Positions 27,162-35,739 of a stretch of 61,119 bases of DNA are shown piece by piece. The notes under the pieces are model-generated. The model worked only from the letters and a program-made list of their open reading frames with translations. It did no database searches and was not told the DNA's origin. Every line of letters begins with the position of its first letter. The first letter of the stretch is position 1. The translations under genes and the position numbers were made by a program. Source of the stretch: CAUPWF01 sp964369425 (GTDB taxonomy: Bacteria > Bacillota > Clostridia > Lachnospirales > Lachnospiraceae). The stretch lies in NCBI GenBank assembly GCA_964369425.1, contig CAYJGW010000008.1, forward strand, positions 1 through 61,119. The letters are read 5' to 3'.

Positions 27162-28368
27162 CTTCTTTATAAAATGTCTCTTTATCGACCTTCATAAGAT
27201 TCTCTACAATTTCAAGAACCTCTGTCCTTGATTGTCTCACCCTATTTTTCGCAAAATGTTCATAACCTAAATTGGCATATACAACATACTTCTCTTTTGC
27301 ACTTTGCTCTTCAATCGTTTTTTGTATTCTCTTCACCACAAAATCTAGCTCTTTTCTTGTGATATCCACAAGCACAATCAAAAATTCATCTCCGCCCATT
27401 CTTGCTGAAAAGTCATCCTCGCGAATCGCCATTTTAATAATATTCGCCACCTTAACAATATACCGATCTCCTGCCTTATGCCCATATGTATCATTCACAT
27501 TTTTTAGTGCGGCTAAATCTGCATATACCAAACCAAACTCCACATTCTTATCTTCACACAATTCATCAATTTTATGATCCATAAATCGACGATTATATAA
27601 TTTCGTTAAATCATCTCTATATAGTTTAAACTCCGCTGCGCTTTTTTTCTTCATAACTTTTTCGTGAACAACCTTTATCTCATCTGCTTTTCGCTTATAG
27701 TGCTGTAAGCTTGTTATATGCGTATTAAAGAAAAAGATACAGAAAAACAATACTAAAATAACGGTAATAGAAACCAAAGTAGACCATGTATATCCCACAT
27801 ACACATCAATCTTAAACATAATCCATGTATCTAAATACACAAATACCAAAAGAAAAGTTGAAACTACCGACATAATCTCTGAGTAGACTTTAGTTACTGA
27901 TACTTGTATCAATTTACTTCTTGGTATCGTTCTATCAATTATGAATAACATGAAGAATAAAATAAAATGTGCAATCGTTACTGTTTGAAAAAATACAGTA
28001 TCATTATAAAACACTTCTCGTACTGTCAATTCTAAGAATCTTGCCATCAACATTAACACTGCAAGATGTACTGCTACAATGTTGAGCAAAAAACTAGAAA
28101 CAGCAAACCACACTTGTCGAAAACTGGCTGTACTCGCCAATATTTTAAATTCAACAAAATATAGCAGATAGCTCAAAATATATAGCAAATAGTAGGATTC
28201 ACTACTAAAATATGCAAATACAAAAGCACTCGCGTTCACGATTGGAAATATCATTAGTAAACTCTTACTCTTCTTTGCGTATTTCAAAATATTCACAACA
28301 AAATGTAATGTAAATGAACTATGAAACGCATAAGATAAGAATCCTAATGCAATCCAAAAATCATTCAT
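27151..28368 (-). CDS. Membrane GGDEF protein (probable diguanylate cyclase)
   Basis: A 405-residue protein: about seven membrane segments in residues 1-215, a short linker helix, then GGDEF. DDLTKLYNRR and RMGGDEFLIV are intact. The metal strand reads YADLAALKNVND, keeping the first aspartate and changing the second to Ala, which is seen in active members. The two adjacent membrane GGDEF proteins have similar size and layout and may have arisen by duplication. A consensus promoter and GAGGAGG site precede it. Confidence 0.88.
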   Translation of the reverse strand: MNDFWIALGFLSYAFHSSFTLHFVVNILKYAKKSKSLLMIFPIVNASAFVFAYFSSESYYLLYILSYLLYFVEFKILASTASFRQVWFAVSSFLLNIVAVHLAVLMLMARFLELTVREVFYNDTVFFQTVTIAHFILFFMLFIIDRTIPRSKLIQVSVTKVYSEIMSVVSTFLLVFVYLDTWIMFKIDVYVGYTWSTLVSITVILVLFFCIFFFNTHITSLQHYKRKADEIKVVHEKVMKKKSAAEFKLYRDDLTKLYNRRFMDHKIDELCEDKNVEFGLVYADLAALKNVNDTYGHKAGDRYIVKVANIIKMAIREDDFSARMGGDEFLIVLVDITRKELDFVVKRIQKTIEEQSAKEKYVVYANLGYEHFAKNRVRQSRTEVLEIVENLMKVDKETFYKEGGK

Positions 28369-28410
28369 TACAATTCCTCCTCAACTACTGTTGATACTTC
28401 TACTAAAATC

Positions 28411-28439
28411 ACTATACCTTACACATCCTCAGTTGTCAA
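28411..28439 (-). promoter_or_regulatory. Sigma-A promoter of the GGDEF gene pair
   Basis: On the minus strand TTGACA (28434-28439), 17-base spacer, TATAGT (28411-28416), about 35 bases before the ATG. Confidence 0.85.
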
Positions 28440-28479
28440 TTTTTGTGAGCATTTTATACTCTTTTTTAGAATTATTTTA

Positions 28480-28527
28480 AAATATAAAAATACGCAACCC
28501 CTTATTTTACAAGGAACTGCGTATTTT
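28480..28527 (-). terminator. Terminator after tRNA-Ser(GGA)
   Basis: AAAATACGCA (28487-28496) pairs with TGCGTATTTT (28518-28527), with a further inner CCTT/AAGG pairing. On the minus strand a T-rich run follows. Confidence 0.8.
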
Positions 28528-28544
28528 CGGTGTTTATTCTTTGA

Positions 28545-28634
28545 CGGAGAAGGAGGGATTTGAACCCTCGCGCCGCTATTAACGACCTACTCCCTTTCCA
28601 GGGGAGCCCCTTCGGCCAGCTTGGGTACTTCTCC
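28545..28634 (-). tRNA. tRNA-Ser(GGA)
   Basis: A 90-base tRNA with acceptor GGAGAAG/CTTCTCC, discriminator G, anticodon loop CTGGAAA (anticodon GGA, reading UCC/UCU), a long variable arm typical of serine tRNA, and T-arm GGTTCAAATCC. CCA is not encoded. Confidence 0.97.
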
Positions 28635-28642
28635 ATTTTAAA

Positions 28643-28670
28643 TTGAGTAGGCATAATCCTGCCTACTCAA
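28643..28670 (-). terminator. Hairpin after the amino-acid ABC operon
   Basis: TTGAGTAGGCA (28643-28653) pairs perfectly with TGCCTACTCAA (28660-28670). The minus-strand tail TTTAAAAT is weakly T-rich, so some readthrough into tRNA-Ser is possible; I see no separate promoter for that tRNA. Confidence 0.65.
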
Positions 28671-28710
28671 GATAGTATACCCATATGAATCATGAATGTC
28701 AATGATTATT

Positions 28711-29442
28711 TTAACCGTTCTGTAGTACTCTTGATAAAAATGTTTTCGTTCTATCTTCTTTCGGATTTGAGAATATTTCACTTGGTTTTCCTTCTTCTAT
28801 AACATAGCCCTCTGCCATAAAAATAACTCTATCTGATACATCTTTTGCAAATCCCATTTCATGGGTTACTACTATCATCGTCATTCCTTCTTTCGCTAGC
28901 GATTTCATCACATCTAAGACATCTCCAACTAATTCTGGATCCAGTGCTGACGTAGGTTCATCAAACAGTAAGGCTCTAGGTTTCATAGCCAATGCTCGTG
29001 CAATTGCCACACGTTGTTGCTGCCCTCCTGATAGTGTTTTAGGATATGCATCTGCTTTCTCTGATAACCCTACCTTTTTCAACAATTCCATTGCATACGC
29101 ACTCGCCTCTTGCTTATTCATCTTTTTAGTTAGCGTCGGAGCAAGCATTACATTCTCTATTACTGTTTTCAAGGGAAATAAGTTAAACCGCTGAAACACC
29201 ATCCCAACTTCTTCACGAAACCGACGGACATCATAACTTCTATCCAATGTATCTGCTCCATCATAATGAATCAAGCCCTGTGTAGGTTCTTCCAACTGAT
29301 TAATACAACGTAAAAACGTGCTTTTACCTGACCCTGAAGGTCCTATGATGCAGACAACTTCCCCTTCATTCACCTTTAAATTAATATCTTTTAGAACCTC
29401 CAGTTCACCGAATTTTTTTGATAAATGTTTTACTCGTATCAT
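28711..29442 (-). CDS. Amino-acid ABC transporter, ATP-binding protein
   Basis: A 243-residue GlnQ/HisP-type ATPase. Walker A GPSGSGKST (about residues 34-42), Q-loop FQRFNLFP, signature LSGGQQQRVAIARAL, Walker B ALLFDEPTSALDPE and switch histidine VTHEM are all present. It powers the permease encoded just upstream. Within the operon the order is binding protein, permease, ATPase. Polar amino acid uptake is the family call; the exact substrate cannot be read from this subunit. Confidence 0.95.
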   Translation of the reverse strand: MIRVKHLSKKFGELEVLKDINLKVNEGEVVCIIGPSGSGKSTFLRCINQLEEPTQGLIHYDGADTLDRSYDVRRFREEVGMVFQRFNLFPLKTVIENVMLAPTLTKKMNKQEASAYAMELLKKVGLSEKADAYPKTLSGGQQQRVAIARALAMKPRALLFDEPTSALDPELVGDVLDVMKSLAKEGMTMIVVTHEMGFAKDVSDRVIFMAEGYVIEEGKPSEIFSNPKEDRTKTFLSRVLQNG

Positions 29443-29475
29443 AATATTCTCCTCTCTCCCCTCGATATCGCATAT

Positions 29476-30123
29476 CTAATTACTCATTTTCTTTTCTATC
29501 TGCTTTTGAATGATAATAAGAATCGATAAGAATATTAGGTAAAATAGTGCCAAAACAGTATATGTTGGTACATAGCTAAAAGTAATTGATACGTAATTCA
29601 TGGCTTGATGTGTCATTTCATTTACCACAATCACTGATAGTAATGCTGTGTCTTTAACTGAAATAATAAATTGATTGAACAAGGCTGGCATAGCTGCCTT
29701 AAATGCTGGTGGAATGATGATATGTACCATCGTTTGCATATTTGACATTCCAAGTGATGCTGCCGCCTCTTTTTGCCCACTATCAATCCCATCTAGCGCT
29801 CCACGCACAATCTCTGATATAAACGCTCCTGAGTTTAAGGCTATTACTAAAATTCCTACAGCTATGGACGGCCAGTCTTGACCTAGCAATTTTGGAATTA
29901 CATAGTATGCATAGATTGCCTGAACCATTAACGGTGTAGCTCTAATAATCCATATGTACGTTCCTGCCACTGTTTTTACAATTTTATTTTCAACTTGTAA
30001 TGCGTAACCACATACGCTTCCTATCATTGTTCCAAATGCAATTCCCACAACTGATATCAGTACTGTTATTTTTAGTCCTTCCAAAAGCATGGGTACTAAT
30101 ACTTCCAAAAATGTTAAGTCCAT
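29476..30123 (-). CDS. Amino-acid ABC transporter, permease
   Basis: A 215-residue HisM/GlnP-type permease with about five membrane segments and the EAA loop (GALDGIDSGQKEAAASLGMS, near residue 110) that docks the ATPase. Length is typical. It lies between the binding protein and the ATPase with short gaps. Confidence 0.94.
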   Translation of the reverse strand: MDLTFLEVLVPMLLEGLKITVLISVVGIAFGTMIGSVCGYALQVENKIVKTVAGTYIWIIRATPLMVQAIYAYYVIPKLLGQDWPSIAVGILVIALNSGAFISEIVRGALDGIDSGQKEAAASLGMSNMQTMVHIIIPPAFKAAMPALFNQFIISVKDTALLSVIVVNEMTHQAMNYVSITFSYVPTYTVLALFYLIFLSILIIIQKQIEKKMSN

Positions 30124-30161
30124 ATCTCATCTTCCAATCTTACTTTTTTGTAAATCTCGTA

Positions 30162-31004
30162 TTATTCACACCATTTAGTATATAATTCATCAAGAGTTCC
30201 ATCCTCTGCTAACATTGCAAGTGCGGCATCAATTTCTTCTAGATATTCACAATCTTTTGCAACTGCTATCGCATATGGTGCCTGACCTTGATTGAACTCT
30301 TCCCCTACCACTTCAAGCTTTGTATCTTCCGTTGATTTTATATAAAATGCTGCCCCTGGTCCATCTTGAATTACAGCATCTACTTTACCTTGCTCTAAAG
30401 ATTCATATGCAGAAGGTATCGTATCGTGAACCTCTAAAGTTGCATCTGTTAAATTCTTTGTTGCATACATGTGAGAAGCTGTTCCCTTTTCAACTGCAAC
30501 TGTTTTTCCGCTCAAGTCCTCTACACCTGTAATTCCTTTGTCATCATCTGCATTTATCATCACTGCCTGCCCTGAATCACAGTAAGTTTCTGTAAAATTC
30601 ATTACTTCTTTTCTCTCATCTGTTGCACACAACGCAGCTGCTCCTACATCTAATTTTCCTTCGGCTAGCGAGGCACCGAGTGCGGCATAATCCATGGCTT
30701 GTAATTCATCCTCAATTTCAAATCCTAAAATTACTTGCAATTCGTTTAACAAATCTACATCGTATCCTATCAATGTTGTACCGTCCTCATCATAGTATGA
30801 AAATGGACCAAACAGACCTGAAGTTCCTACCTTTAACGTTACTCCCTCTAAAGAACCTTCGATAGAATCACTACCCTCAGATGATGACTCTTCTTGTACT
30901 TCTTGTTTATCTTGATCTGATTCAGCTTGTGCTGAAGAGCACCCCATAATCACGCTACCTACCATCATTGTACACATCATTGTTGCTAAGAATTTTTTCT
31001 TCAT
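30162..31004 (-). CDS. Amino-acid ABC transporter, substrate-binding lipoprotein
   Basis: A 280-residue family 3 solute-binding protein. Residues 1-20 form a lipoprotein signal with lipobox VIMGC. An acidic Ser/Glu linker follows, then the two-lobed domain (LKVGTSGLFGPFSYYDEDG, YDVDLLNELQ, VDVGAAALCATDERKEVMNF, VAVEKGTASH). The pattern T-D-E-R-K fits polar amino acid binders. ATG 31004 is chosen because GGGAG lies 7 bases upstream; the frame is open to 31037. It is preceded by a leader with a terminator. Confidence 0.92.
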   Translation of the reverse strand: MKKKFLATMMCTMMVGSVIMGCSSAQAESDQDKQEVQEESSSEGSDSIEGSLEGVTLKVGTSGLFGPFSYYDEDGTTLIGYDVDLLNELQVILGFEIEDELQAMDYAALGASLAEGKLDVGAAALCATDERKEVMNFTETYCDSGQAVMINADDDKGITGVEDLSGKTVAVEKGTASHMYATKNLTDATLEVHDTIPSAYESLEQGKVDAVIQDGPGAAFYIKSTEDTKLEVVGEEFNQGQAPYAIAVAKDCEYLEEIDAALAMLAEDGTLDELYTKWCE

Positions 31005-31047
31005 ACTTTCTCTCCCATCTCTACTCTTTTTTCGCAAGATAAATAAT

Positions 31048-31110
31048 TAAAAAAAGAGGCACTACATAATAATTATGTAATGCCCCTTCGCATTTGTCTT
31101 ACGACTTATG
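31048..31110 (-). promoter_or_regulatory. Leader with intrinsic terminator ahead of the amino-acid ABC operon (candidate attenuator)
   Basis: Transcription from the promoter at 31115-31143 would make a leader of about 100 bases. It contains a 14-bp terminator hairpin (two G-T pairs) followed by seven T, before the binding-protein gene. Upstream of the hairpin, AATGC can pair with GCATT of the terminator's 5' arm, a possible anti-terminator. A tiny frame, ATG CGA AGG GGC ATT ACA TAA, overlaps that arm. The hairpin may equally end readthrough from the PTS operon. No known riboswitch class is recognised. Confidence 0.5.
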
Positions 31111-31114
31111 CATC

Positions 31115-31143
31115 ATTTTAAACGTGTTTTCCAAAATCGTCAA
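31115..31143 (-). promoter_or_regulatory. Sigma-A promoter of the amino-acid ABC operon
   Basis: On the minus strand TTGACG (31138-31143), 17-base spacer, TAAAAT (31115-31120). Confidence 0.8.
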
Positions 31144-31210
31144 TATTGAAATCAACCAAAATTATTTGTTTTTTTATTAATTTTCTGTCTTTTTTGTAGA
31201 ATTTATCTTT

Positions 31211-32113
31211 TTAGTAGATAATTTCGCATTTCCCTAGTATTTTCTTTTTTACTAATATGCCTACACCTATCATTCCTGCTTTATTCCCCAACTTTGCAAA
31301 TGTGACCTTTGTTGATTTCTTCATCTGCTCTGGAAAATTGTTTTTTATTTCTTGTTCAATCAAAGGTAAAAGATACTCTTTTTGTTCCATCACCCCACCA
31401 CCTAACACGACAAGTTCTACATTTAGAATGGACTGAATGATTACGATTCCTCTGACTAGTTCTTCACACATCCTTCGAATCTCTTCAATGCATATCACAT
31501 CTCCTGATTTTGCCAATGTAAAGATTTCTCTTCCTGATAATACTAGTTCTTTTCGGTTATTCACCCGCTTTGCTAGCGCTGCTGCAGAGGCGTTTTCTTC
31601 AAACGTAACGTCGCCTACTTTAATATATCCAACTTCCCCTGCTGCATAACCATTCCCGACCCATAACTTTCCACCAAGAATAATGCCCGAACCAATTCCT
31701 GTTCCTACTGTTAGGCACACCATACTATTTTGCATTTGTCTTGATCCTTGATAATATTCCCCTATACTAGCACAATTCACATCATTTTCAACAACACAAG
31801 GGATTTTATACCGATTCTCTATATATGATTTTAGATTACATCCTATATAATCTGGAATATTATCATTAGCATATAGAATTTCACCCGTCTTACTATTTAC
31901 AACCCCTGCTGTTGAAATCCCTACCCCTGTTATCTGATACGCTTTCATACATTCTATCAAAATATCTTCTACTTTTTTTTGAATACCTAACCCTTTTACA
32001 ACTTTGGCATCACTTGGTATTTCACGCACAAATTCTAGCTTAACGGTTTCACCCACCTTTGGTGCAACTGCGTACTTTATAGCTGTACCGCCTATATCAA
32101 TACATAGAATCAT
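31211..32113 (-). CDS. ROK-family sugar kinase
   Basis: A 300-residue ROK protein with the phosphate loop CIDIGGTAIKYAV at residues 4-16, GVGISTAGVV, the catalytic aspartate in VENDVNCASIGEYY, and VVLGGGVM. It has no N-terminal helix-turn-helix, so it is a kinase and not a repressor. The ROK zinc motif CxCGxxGC is absent: the segment after GNGYAAGEVGYI has no cysteines. Such short, zinc-free ROK kinases occur in several Firmicutes. It is the last gene of the PTS operon. With nanE nearby, N-acetylmannosamine kinase (NanK-like) is a reasonable guess, but other hexoses fit as well. Confidence 0.85.
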   Translation of the reverse strand: MILCIDIGGTAIKYAVAPKVGETVKLEFVREIPSDAKVVKGLGIQKKVEDILIECMKAYQITGVGISTAGVVNSKTGEILYANDNIPDYIGCNLKSYIENRYKIPCVVENDVNCASIGEYYQGSRQMQNSMVCLTVGTGIGSGIILGGKLWVGNGYAAGEVGYIKVGDVTFEENASAAALAKRVNNRKELVLSGREIFTLAKSGDVICIEEIRRMCEELVRGIVIIQSILNVELVVLGGGVMEQKEYLLPLIEQEIKNNFPEQMKKSTKVTFAKLGNKAGMIGVGILVKKKILGKCEIIY

Positions 32114-32117
32114 AGTT

Positions 32118-32555
32118 TTACCCTTTCAACCGTTCAATAAACTGTCTTGAACTTTTTGCAGTAAATAAACTATTTACCCGTTCTTCTTCCATCAATACCT
32201 CTGCTAATTCACCAAGCACGTCTAAATGGCAATCTGGTGTAGTTGCAGCTAATGTGATAATCAATTGTACTGGATCATTTTCCTTACTTCCAAACTCCAC
32301 ACCTTTTGGAACAGTGGAAAAACTCAATGCTTTGAAATTCACCCCGCACTCTGGTCTTGCATGTGCGAGAGCTATACCTTTGGTAATCACAAAATATGGA
32401 CCATTCTTGATTACTGACTCTATAATTGCATCCACATATTTTTGTTCAATCGCTTTCGCCCTCAAAAGTGGAGCTGCTGATTGTTGAATCGCATCTTTCC
32501 AGTTCGAGCATTCCAAACCGATTTGAACATCCTCTTCTTTTATTTTGTCTAACAC
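32118..32555 (-). CDS. PTS EIIA component, mannitol/fructose family
   Basis: A 145-residue PTS EIIA type 2 domain. The phosphorylated histidine is His65 in GIALAHARPE. It passes phosphate from HPr to the EIIB domain encoded two genes upstream. It lies 4 bases before the ROK gene and 9 bases after the HAD gene, in a tight operon. Confidence 0.93.
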   Translation of the reverse strand: MLDKIKEEDVQIGLECSNWKDAIQQSAAPLLRAKAIEQKYVDAIIESVIKNGPYFVITKGIALAHARPECGVNFKALSFSTVPKGVEFGSKENDPVQLIITLAATTPDCHLDVLGELAEVLMEEERVNSLFTAKSSRQFIERLKG

Positions 32556-32564
32556 TGTTTCCTC

Positions 32565-33212
32565 CTAAAACTTATTTGCTATTTCTTTAATTTCAACTTC
32601 TTCTAACGAATTCACTTTCAAATACACCTCTTCAAATGTATCGTGTTCTGTAATCTCATTTGGTACTAATATTGTTCTCATCAATGCTCTATGTGCTGCA
32701 ATCACCCCATTTTTTGAATCTTCAATTACGATACATTCTTCTGACTTACACCCCATTTTATCCGCTGCACAGATAAATAAATCTGGTGCTGGTTTAATGT
32801 TTTCCACAAGTTCTGCTGTAACTAGGTAATCAAAGTATTTCATAAGCCCTAATCTCTCTAGATGAAATTTGGGTTTTTTTAAAGTTGCTGAGGTTGCAAG
32901 TGCAACCTGTAACCCCAGCTCTCTTGACTCTTCTAAAAGACGTTTCACTCCTGTTTTTATTGGTAATTCTGCACTTTTTGATAGGAATAGCATCCCTGCT
33001 TCTTCTTCAAATTGCAAGCGATTAATCTCTATCTTTTCCTCTTTCATACGATTAAAAAACACATCTGAGCTAGCTCCTACACAGATCAAAAACTCTTCTA
33101 CACTCAAATTATATTGCACATTCTCTCGAAACCATTCTTTGTAGATTTCAAACCATACCTTCTCTGTGTCTATAATCACCCCGTCAAAATCTACAATGAT
33201 TCCCCTAAGCAT
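32565..33212 (-). CDS. HAD-family phosphatase or phosphomutase
   Basis: A 215-residue HAD hydrolase of the beta-phosphoglucomutase-like subfamily with a helical cap. Motif I is DFDGV (Asp8 nucleophile, Asp10), motif II is ALATSAT, motif III lysine is in LKKPKFH or PAPD, and motif IV is VIEDSKNGV. It probably acts on a sugar phosphate made by the linked PTS. The start codon follows the EIICB stop without a gap. Substrate unknown. Confidence 0.88.
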   Translation of the reverse strand: MLRGIIVDFDGVIIDTEKVWFEIYKEWFRENVQYNLSVEEFLICVGASSDVFFNRMKEEKIEINRLQFEEEAGMLFLSKSAELPIKTGVKRLLEESRELGLQVALATSATLKKPKFHLERLGLMKYFDYLVTAELVENIKPAPDLFICAADKMGCKSEECIVIEDSKNGVIAAHRALMRTILVPNEITEHDTFEEVYLKVNSLEEVEIKEIANKF

Positions 33213-34610
33213 CTATACACCTTTTGCTTTCTTTAAAGACTCTACTAAAGTTTCGTATTCTGGTGCGTTGATAAAATCTGTAATTCCAATACAATACGCT
33301 TCTGGTTGTGCTGCTTTTGCTCTGTCAAGTAACATATCTTGTGTGACTACAACCTCACACTCTGTCGGTAAATCCTCAATGCGTTTATGGAATACTTTTA
33401 CATCCGTAATACCTGCCTTATTAATCTTCTTCTGTAATACCGTCGCCCCCATCGCAGATGAACCTAGACCTGCATCACATGCATATGCGATTCGTGTAAC
33501 TGCTGAAAAATCAAACTCTTCAAGAGATTCAAATACATCAGAGATTCTACTTTTCTTACCTTTTAGAGATTCCATCTGCTTCGCTGCATCTTTTAATTTT
33601 TCTGTATTATTATCTGCTTTTTTCACAAATGGTGCTGCCACTACAAAAGATACTACTGTTGCCGCAACCACTGCTATCAAAATTTTCACATGATCACCAG
33701 GTGCCGACATAATCATAATAGAAATAATACTTCCAGGTGAAGCAACTCCTACGAGTCCTACATCCATCAATACGAATAAAAAGTTTCCTACAAGTCCACC
33801 AGCGATTAGAGGTAGTACTAAAATTGGATTCATCAACACGAACGGAAAATAAATTTCATGAATTCCTCCAAGAAAATGAATGATACCAGCTCCATATGCC
33901 GATGATTTTGAACTTCCTTTTCCAAAAATCATATATGCTAAAAGAATTCCCATTCCAGGACCTGGATTGGATTCTAATAAGAACATTACAGATTTTCCTA
34001 CATCCGCTAATTGTGTCGTCCCTATCGGTGTGAATATCCCTTGACCAATGGCATTGTTTAAGAACAATACTTTTGCTGGCTCTACAAAAATGGCGGTTAG
34101 TGGAAGTAATCCATTTGTAACTAGTATATCTACTCCGCTTGCTAACAAGTTGGTCAATCCCGCTACCACTGGTGCAATTCCTATATACGAAATAAATGCT
34201 AATATCGCCCCTAAAATACCTATAGAATAGTTATTCGTCAACAGTTCGAAGCCTGCTGGAACTTTCCCTTCTATCATCTCATCAAACTTCTTTAATATCC
34301 AAGCTGATAATGGCCCAATGATCATAGCACCTATAAACATTACAACTTCTGATCCTAGTATAACTCCCATCACTGCAATTGATGCAATTACCCCACCTCT
34401 GTAGTCGTGAACCATCTTCCCACCTGCAAATGCGATGAGAATTGGTAATAGGTATGTAAGCATCGGTACTATAAATTCTCTCATTGTTGTATTATCAATT
34501 GCAATCCCTACTGCCGTTAATAATCCCCAGGCTACAAACGCTCCAAGGTTTGGTATCACCATTCCACTTAATTTACTACCAAATTGTTGAATTTTTACTC
34601 TCGTTGACAT
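33213..34610 (-). CDS. PTS mannitol-family EIICB
   Basis: A 465-residue fused permease and phosphotransfer protein. Residues 1-330 are the membrane EIIC of the mannitol family (start MVIPNLGAFVAWGLL, substrate motif GGIHEIYFPFVLM). The C-terminal EIIB has the phosphocysteine Cys378 in ACDAGLGSSAMG. Compared with classical MtlA the EIIA is a separate gene here. The context (Gfo/Idh/MocA dehydrogenase, HAD, ROK, nanE, no mannitol-1-phosphate dehydrogenase) argues against plain mannitol as substrate. Confidence 0.92.
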   Translation of the reverse strand: MSTRVKIQQFGSKLSGMVIPNLGAFVAWGLLTAVGIAIDNTTMREFIVPMLTYLLPILIAFAGGKMVHDYRGGVIASIAVMGVILGSEVVMFIGAMIIGPLSAWILKKFDEMIEGKVPAGFELLTNNYSIGILGAILAFISYIGIAPVVAGLTNLLASGVDILVTNGLLPLTAIFVEPAKVLFLNNAIGQGIFTPIGTTQLADVGKSVMFLLESNPGPGMGILLAYMIFGKGSSKSSAYGAGIIHFLGGIHEIYFPFVLMNPILVLPLIAGGLVGNFLFVLMDVGLVGVASPGSIISIMIMSAPGDHVKILIAVVAATVVSFVVAAPFVKKADNNTEKLKDAAKQMESLKGKKSRISDVFESLEEFDFSAVTRIAYACDAGLGSSAMGATVLQKKINKAGITDVKVFHKRIEDLPTECEVVVTQDMLLDRAKAAQPEAYCIGITDFINAPEYETLVESLKKAKGV

Positions 34611-34642
34611 TCCTTTACCTCCTTACCATTCTTAATTCACAC

Positions 34643-35644
34643 CTACAGTTCCACTTCTTTTCCTTCTGTTATAGAACGTTCAATCGCATCTACTACTCTC
34701 AGAGATTCTAATGCTTCCTCTGGAGTAATAATGGATTTTGTTCCATTGATTACATTTCCGATAAAAGCCATAATCTCTTCTGACAAATCGCCAGATGATA
34801 CACCATTTGCCTTATACCAATGTCTTGAATCTGGATATTGTACTCTATCGTTTGTCACAAATTTCACGCCATTATCGCAAGAATCCACGTACACTACGCC
34901 TTTGGTTCCGACCAACTCAACTTTATCATCTATGATAGTAGGCGAATTTTCCGGCAATACCCAACAAGCTTCCATACATGCAATTGCTCCATTTTCATAG
35001 GTGACAATTGCATAAATTACATCGTCCATATCGTATTCTTTGAGAAGCACACTTCTCGATTTTGCGAATACTTTTACTGGCTTACATCCCATATACCAGT
35101 TGATATAATCAATATCATGAATCATAACGTGCATGCTCAAATCTGATACTCCTATATATCTTTTTGGTCCTATAATTGGACTATTTCTTCTGCAATACAC
35201 ATGAATAATATCTCCCAATTCTCCTGCATCTAGCGCTTGTTTAATCATACTAAAACGTGGATCATATCTTAACAAAAATCCCACTGTAAACACTTTGTCA
35301 TAATCTTTTGTTATCTCGTACATCGCAATCCCATCAGACAATTCTTTCGCTAAAGGCTTTTCAAGTAAAATATGCTTCTTATTCGCAACTGCGATTTCTA
35401 CTGCTTCTCTATGCATATTATCGGGTAACACTATACTAACTGCTTCAATCGTTCCATCTTCTAATAACTCTGCATAATTTTTATACACGTCACAGCCATA
35501 TATCTCTTCTGCTTCTTTTCTTTTTTCATCATTATACTCGCAAATGGCTTTTAGGTTCACACCTGGCAACTTATGATAAATCTCTGCATGAACCTGACCC
35601 ATCTGCCCAAAACCAATTACACCTACATTAAGTACTTTACTCAT
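34643..35644 (-). CDS. Gfo/Idh/MocA-family oxidoreductase
   Basis: A 333-residue NAD(P)-dependent sugar or inositol dehydrogenase type protein. The Rossmann loop is VGVIGFGQMGQVH at residues 7-19, the EKPLAKEL motif with catalytic lysine is near residue 95, and HDIDYINWYMG near 170 supplies the active-site Asp/His region. It is the first gene of the PTS operon and is transcribed away from the RpiR regulator. It probably oxidises or epimerises the sugar phosphate entering through the PTS. The substrate cannot be read from the sequence. Confidence 0.9.
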   Translation of the reverse strand: MSKVLNVGVIGFGQMGQVHAEIYHKLPGVNLKAICEYNDEKRKEAEEIYGCDVYKNYAELLEDGTIEAVSIVLPDNMHREAVEIAVANKKHILLEKPLAKELSDGIAMYEITKDYDKVFTVGFLLRYDPRFSMIKQALDAGELGDIIHVYCRRNSPIIGPKRYIGVSDLSMHVMIHDIDYINWYMGCKPVKVFAKSRSVLLKEYDMDDVIYAIVTYENGAIACMEACWVLPENSPTIIDDKVELVGTKGVVYVDSCDNGVKFVTNDRVQYPDSRHWYKANGVSSGDLSEEIMAFIGNVINGTKSIITPEEALESLRVVDAIERSITEGKEVEL

Positions 35645-35678
35645 AATATCCTCCCATTCAATTATTATTGTCTTTTTG

Positions 35679-35726
35679 TTGCTTTTACTTTACGGTTGTA
35701 CTATAGTTAACATAAGAATATGTTAA
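35679..35726 (+). promoter_or_regulatory. Promoter of the RpiR gene with overlapping palindromic operator
   Basis: TTGCTT (35679-35684), 17-base spacer, TATAGT (35702-35707). A perfect palindrome, TTAACATA-AGAA-TATGTTAA (35707-35726), covers the expected start point. It lies between the divergent dehydrogenase/PTS operon and rpiR, a natural place for the RpiR operator. Confidence 0.75.
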
Positions 35727-35739
35727 GGAGCTTTTTTGC

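Noticed and set aside
25923..28368. The two GGDEF genes as a trp-linked regulatory unit
   Set aside because: They are convergent with trpA, separated by a strong terminator, and have their own promoter; there is no functional link visible.
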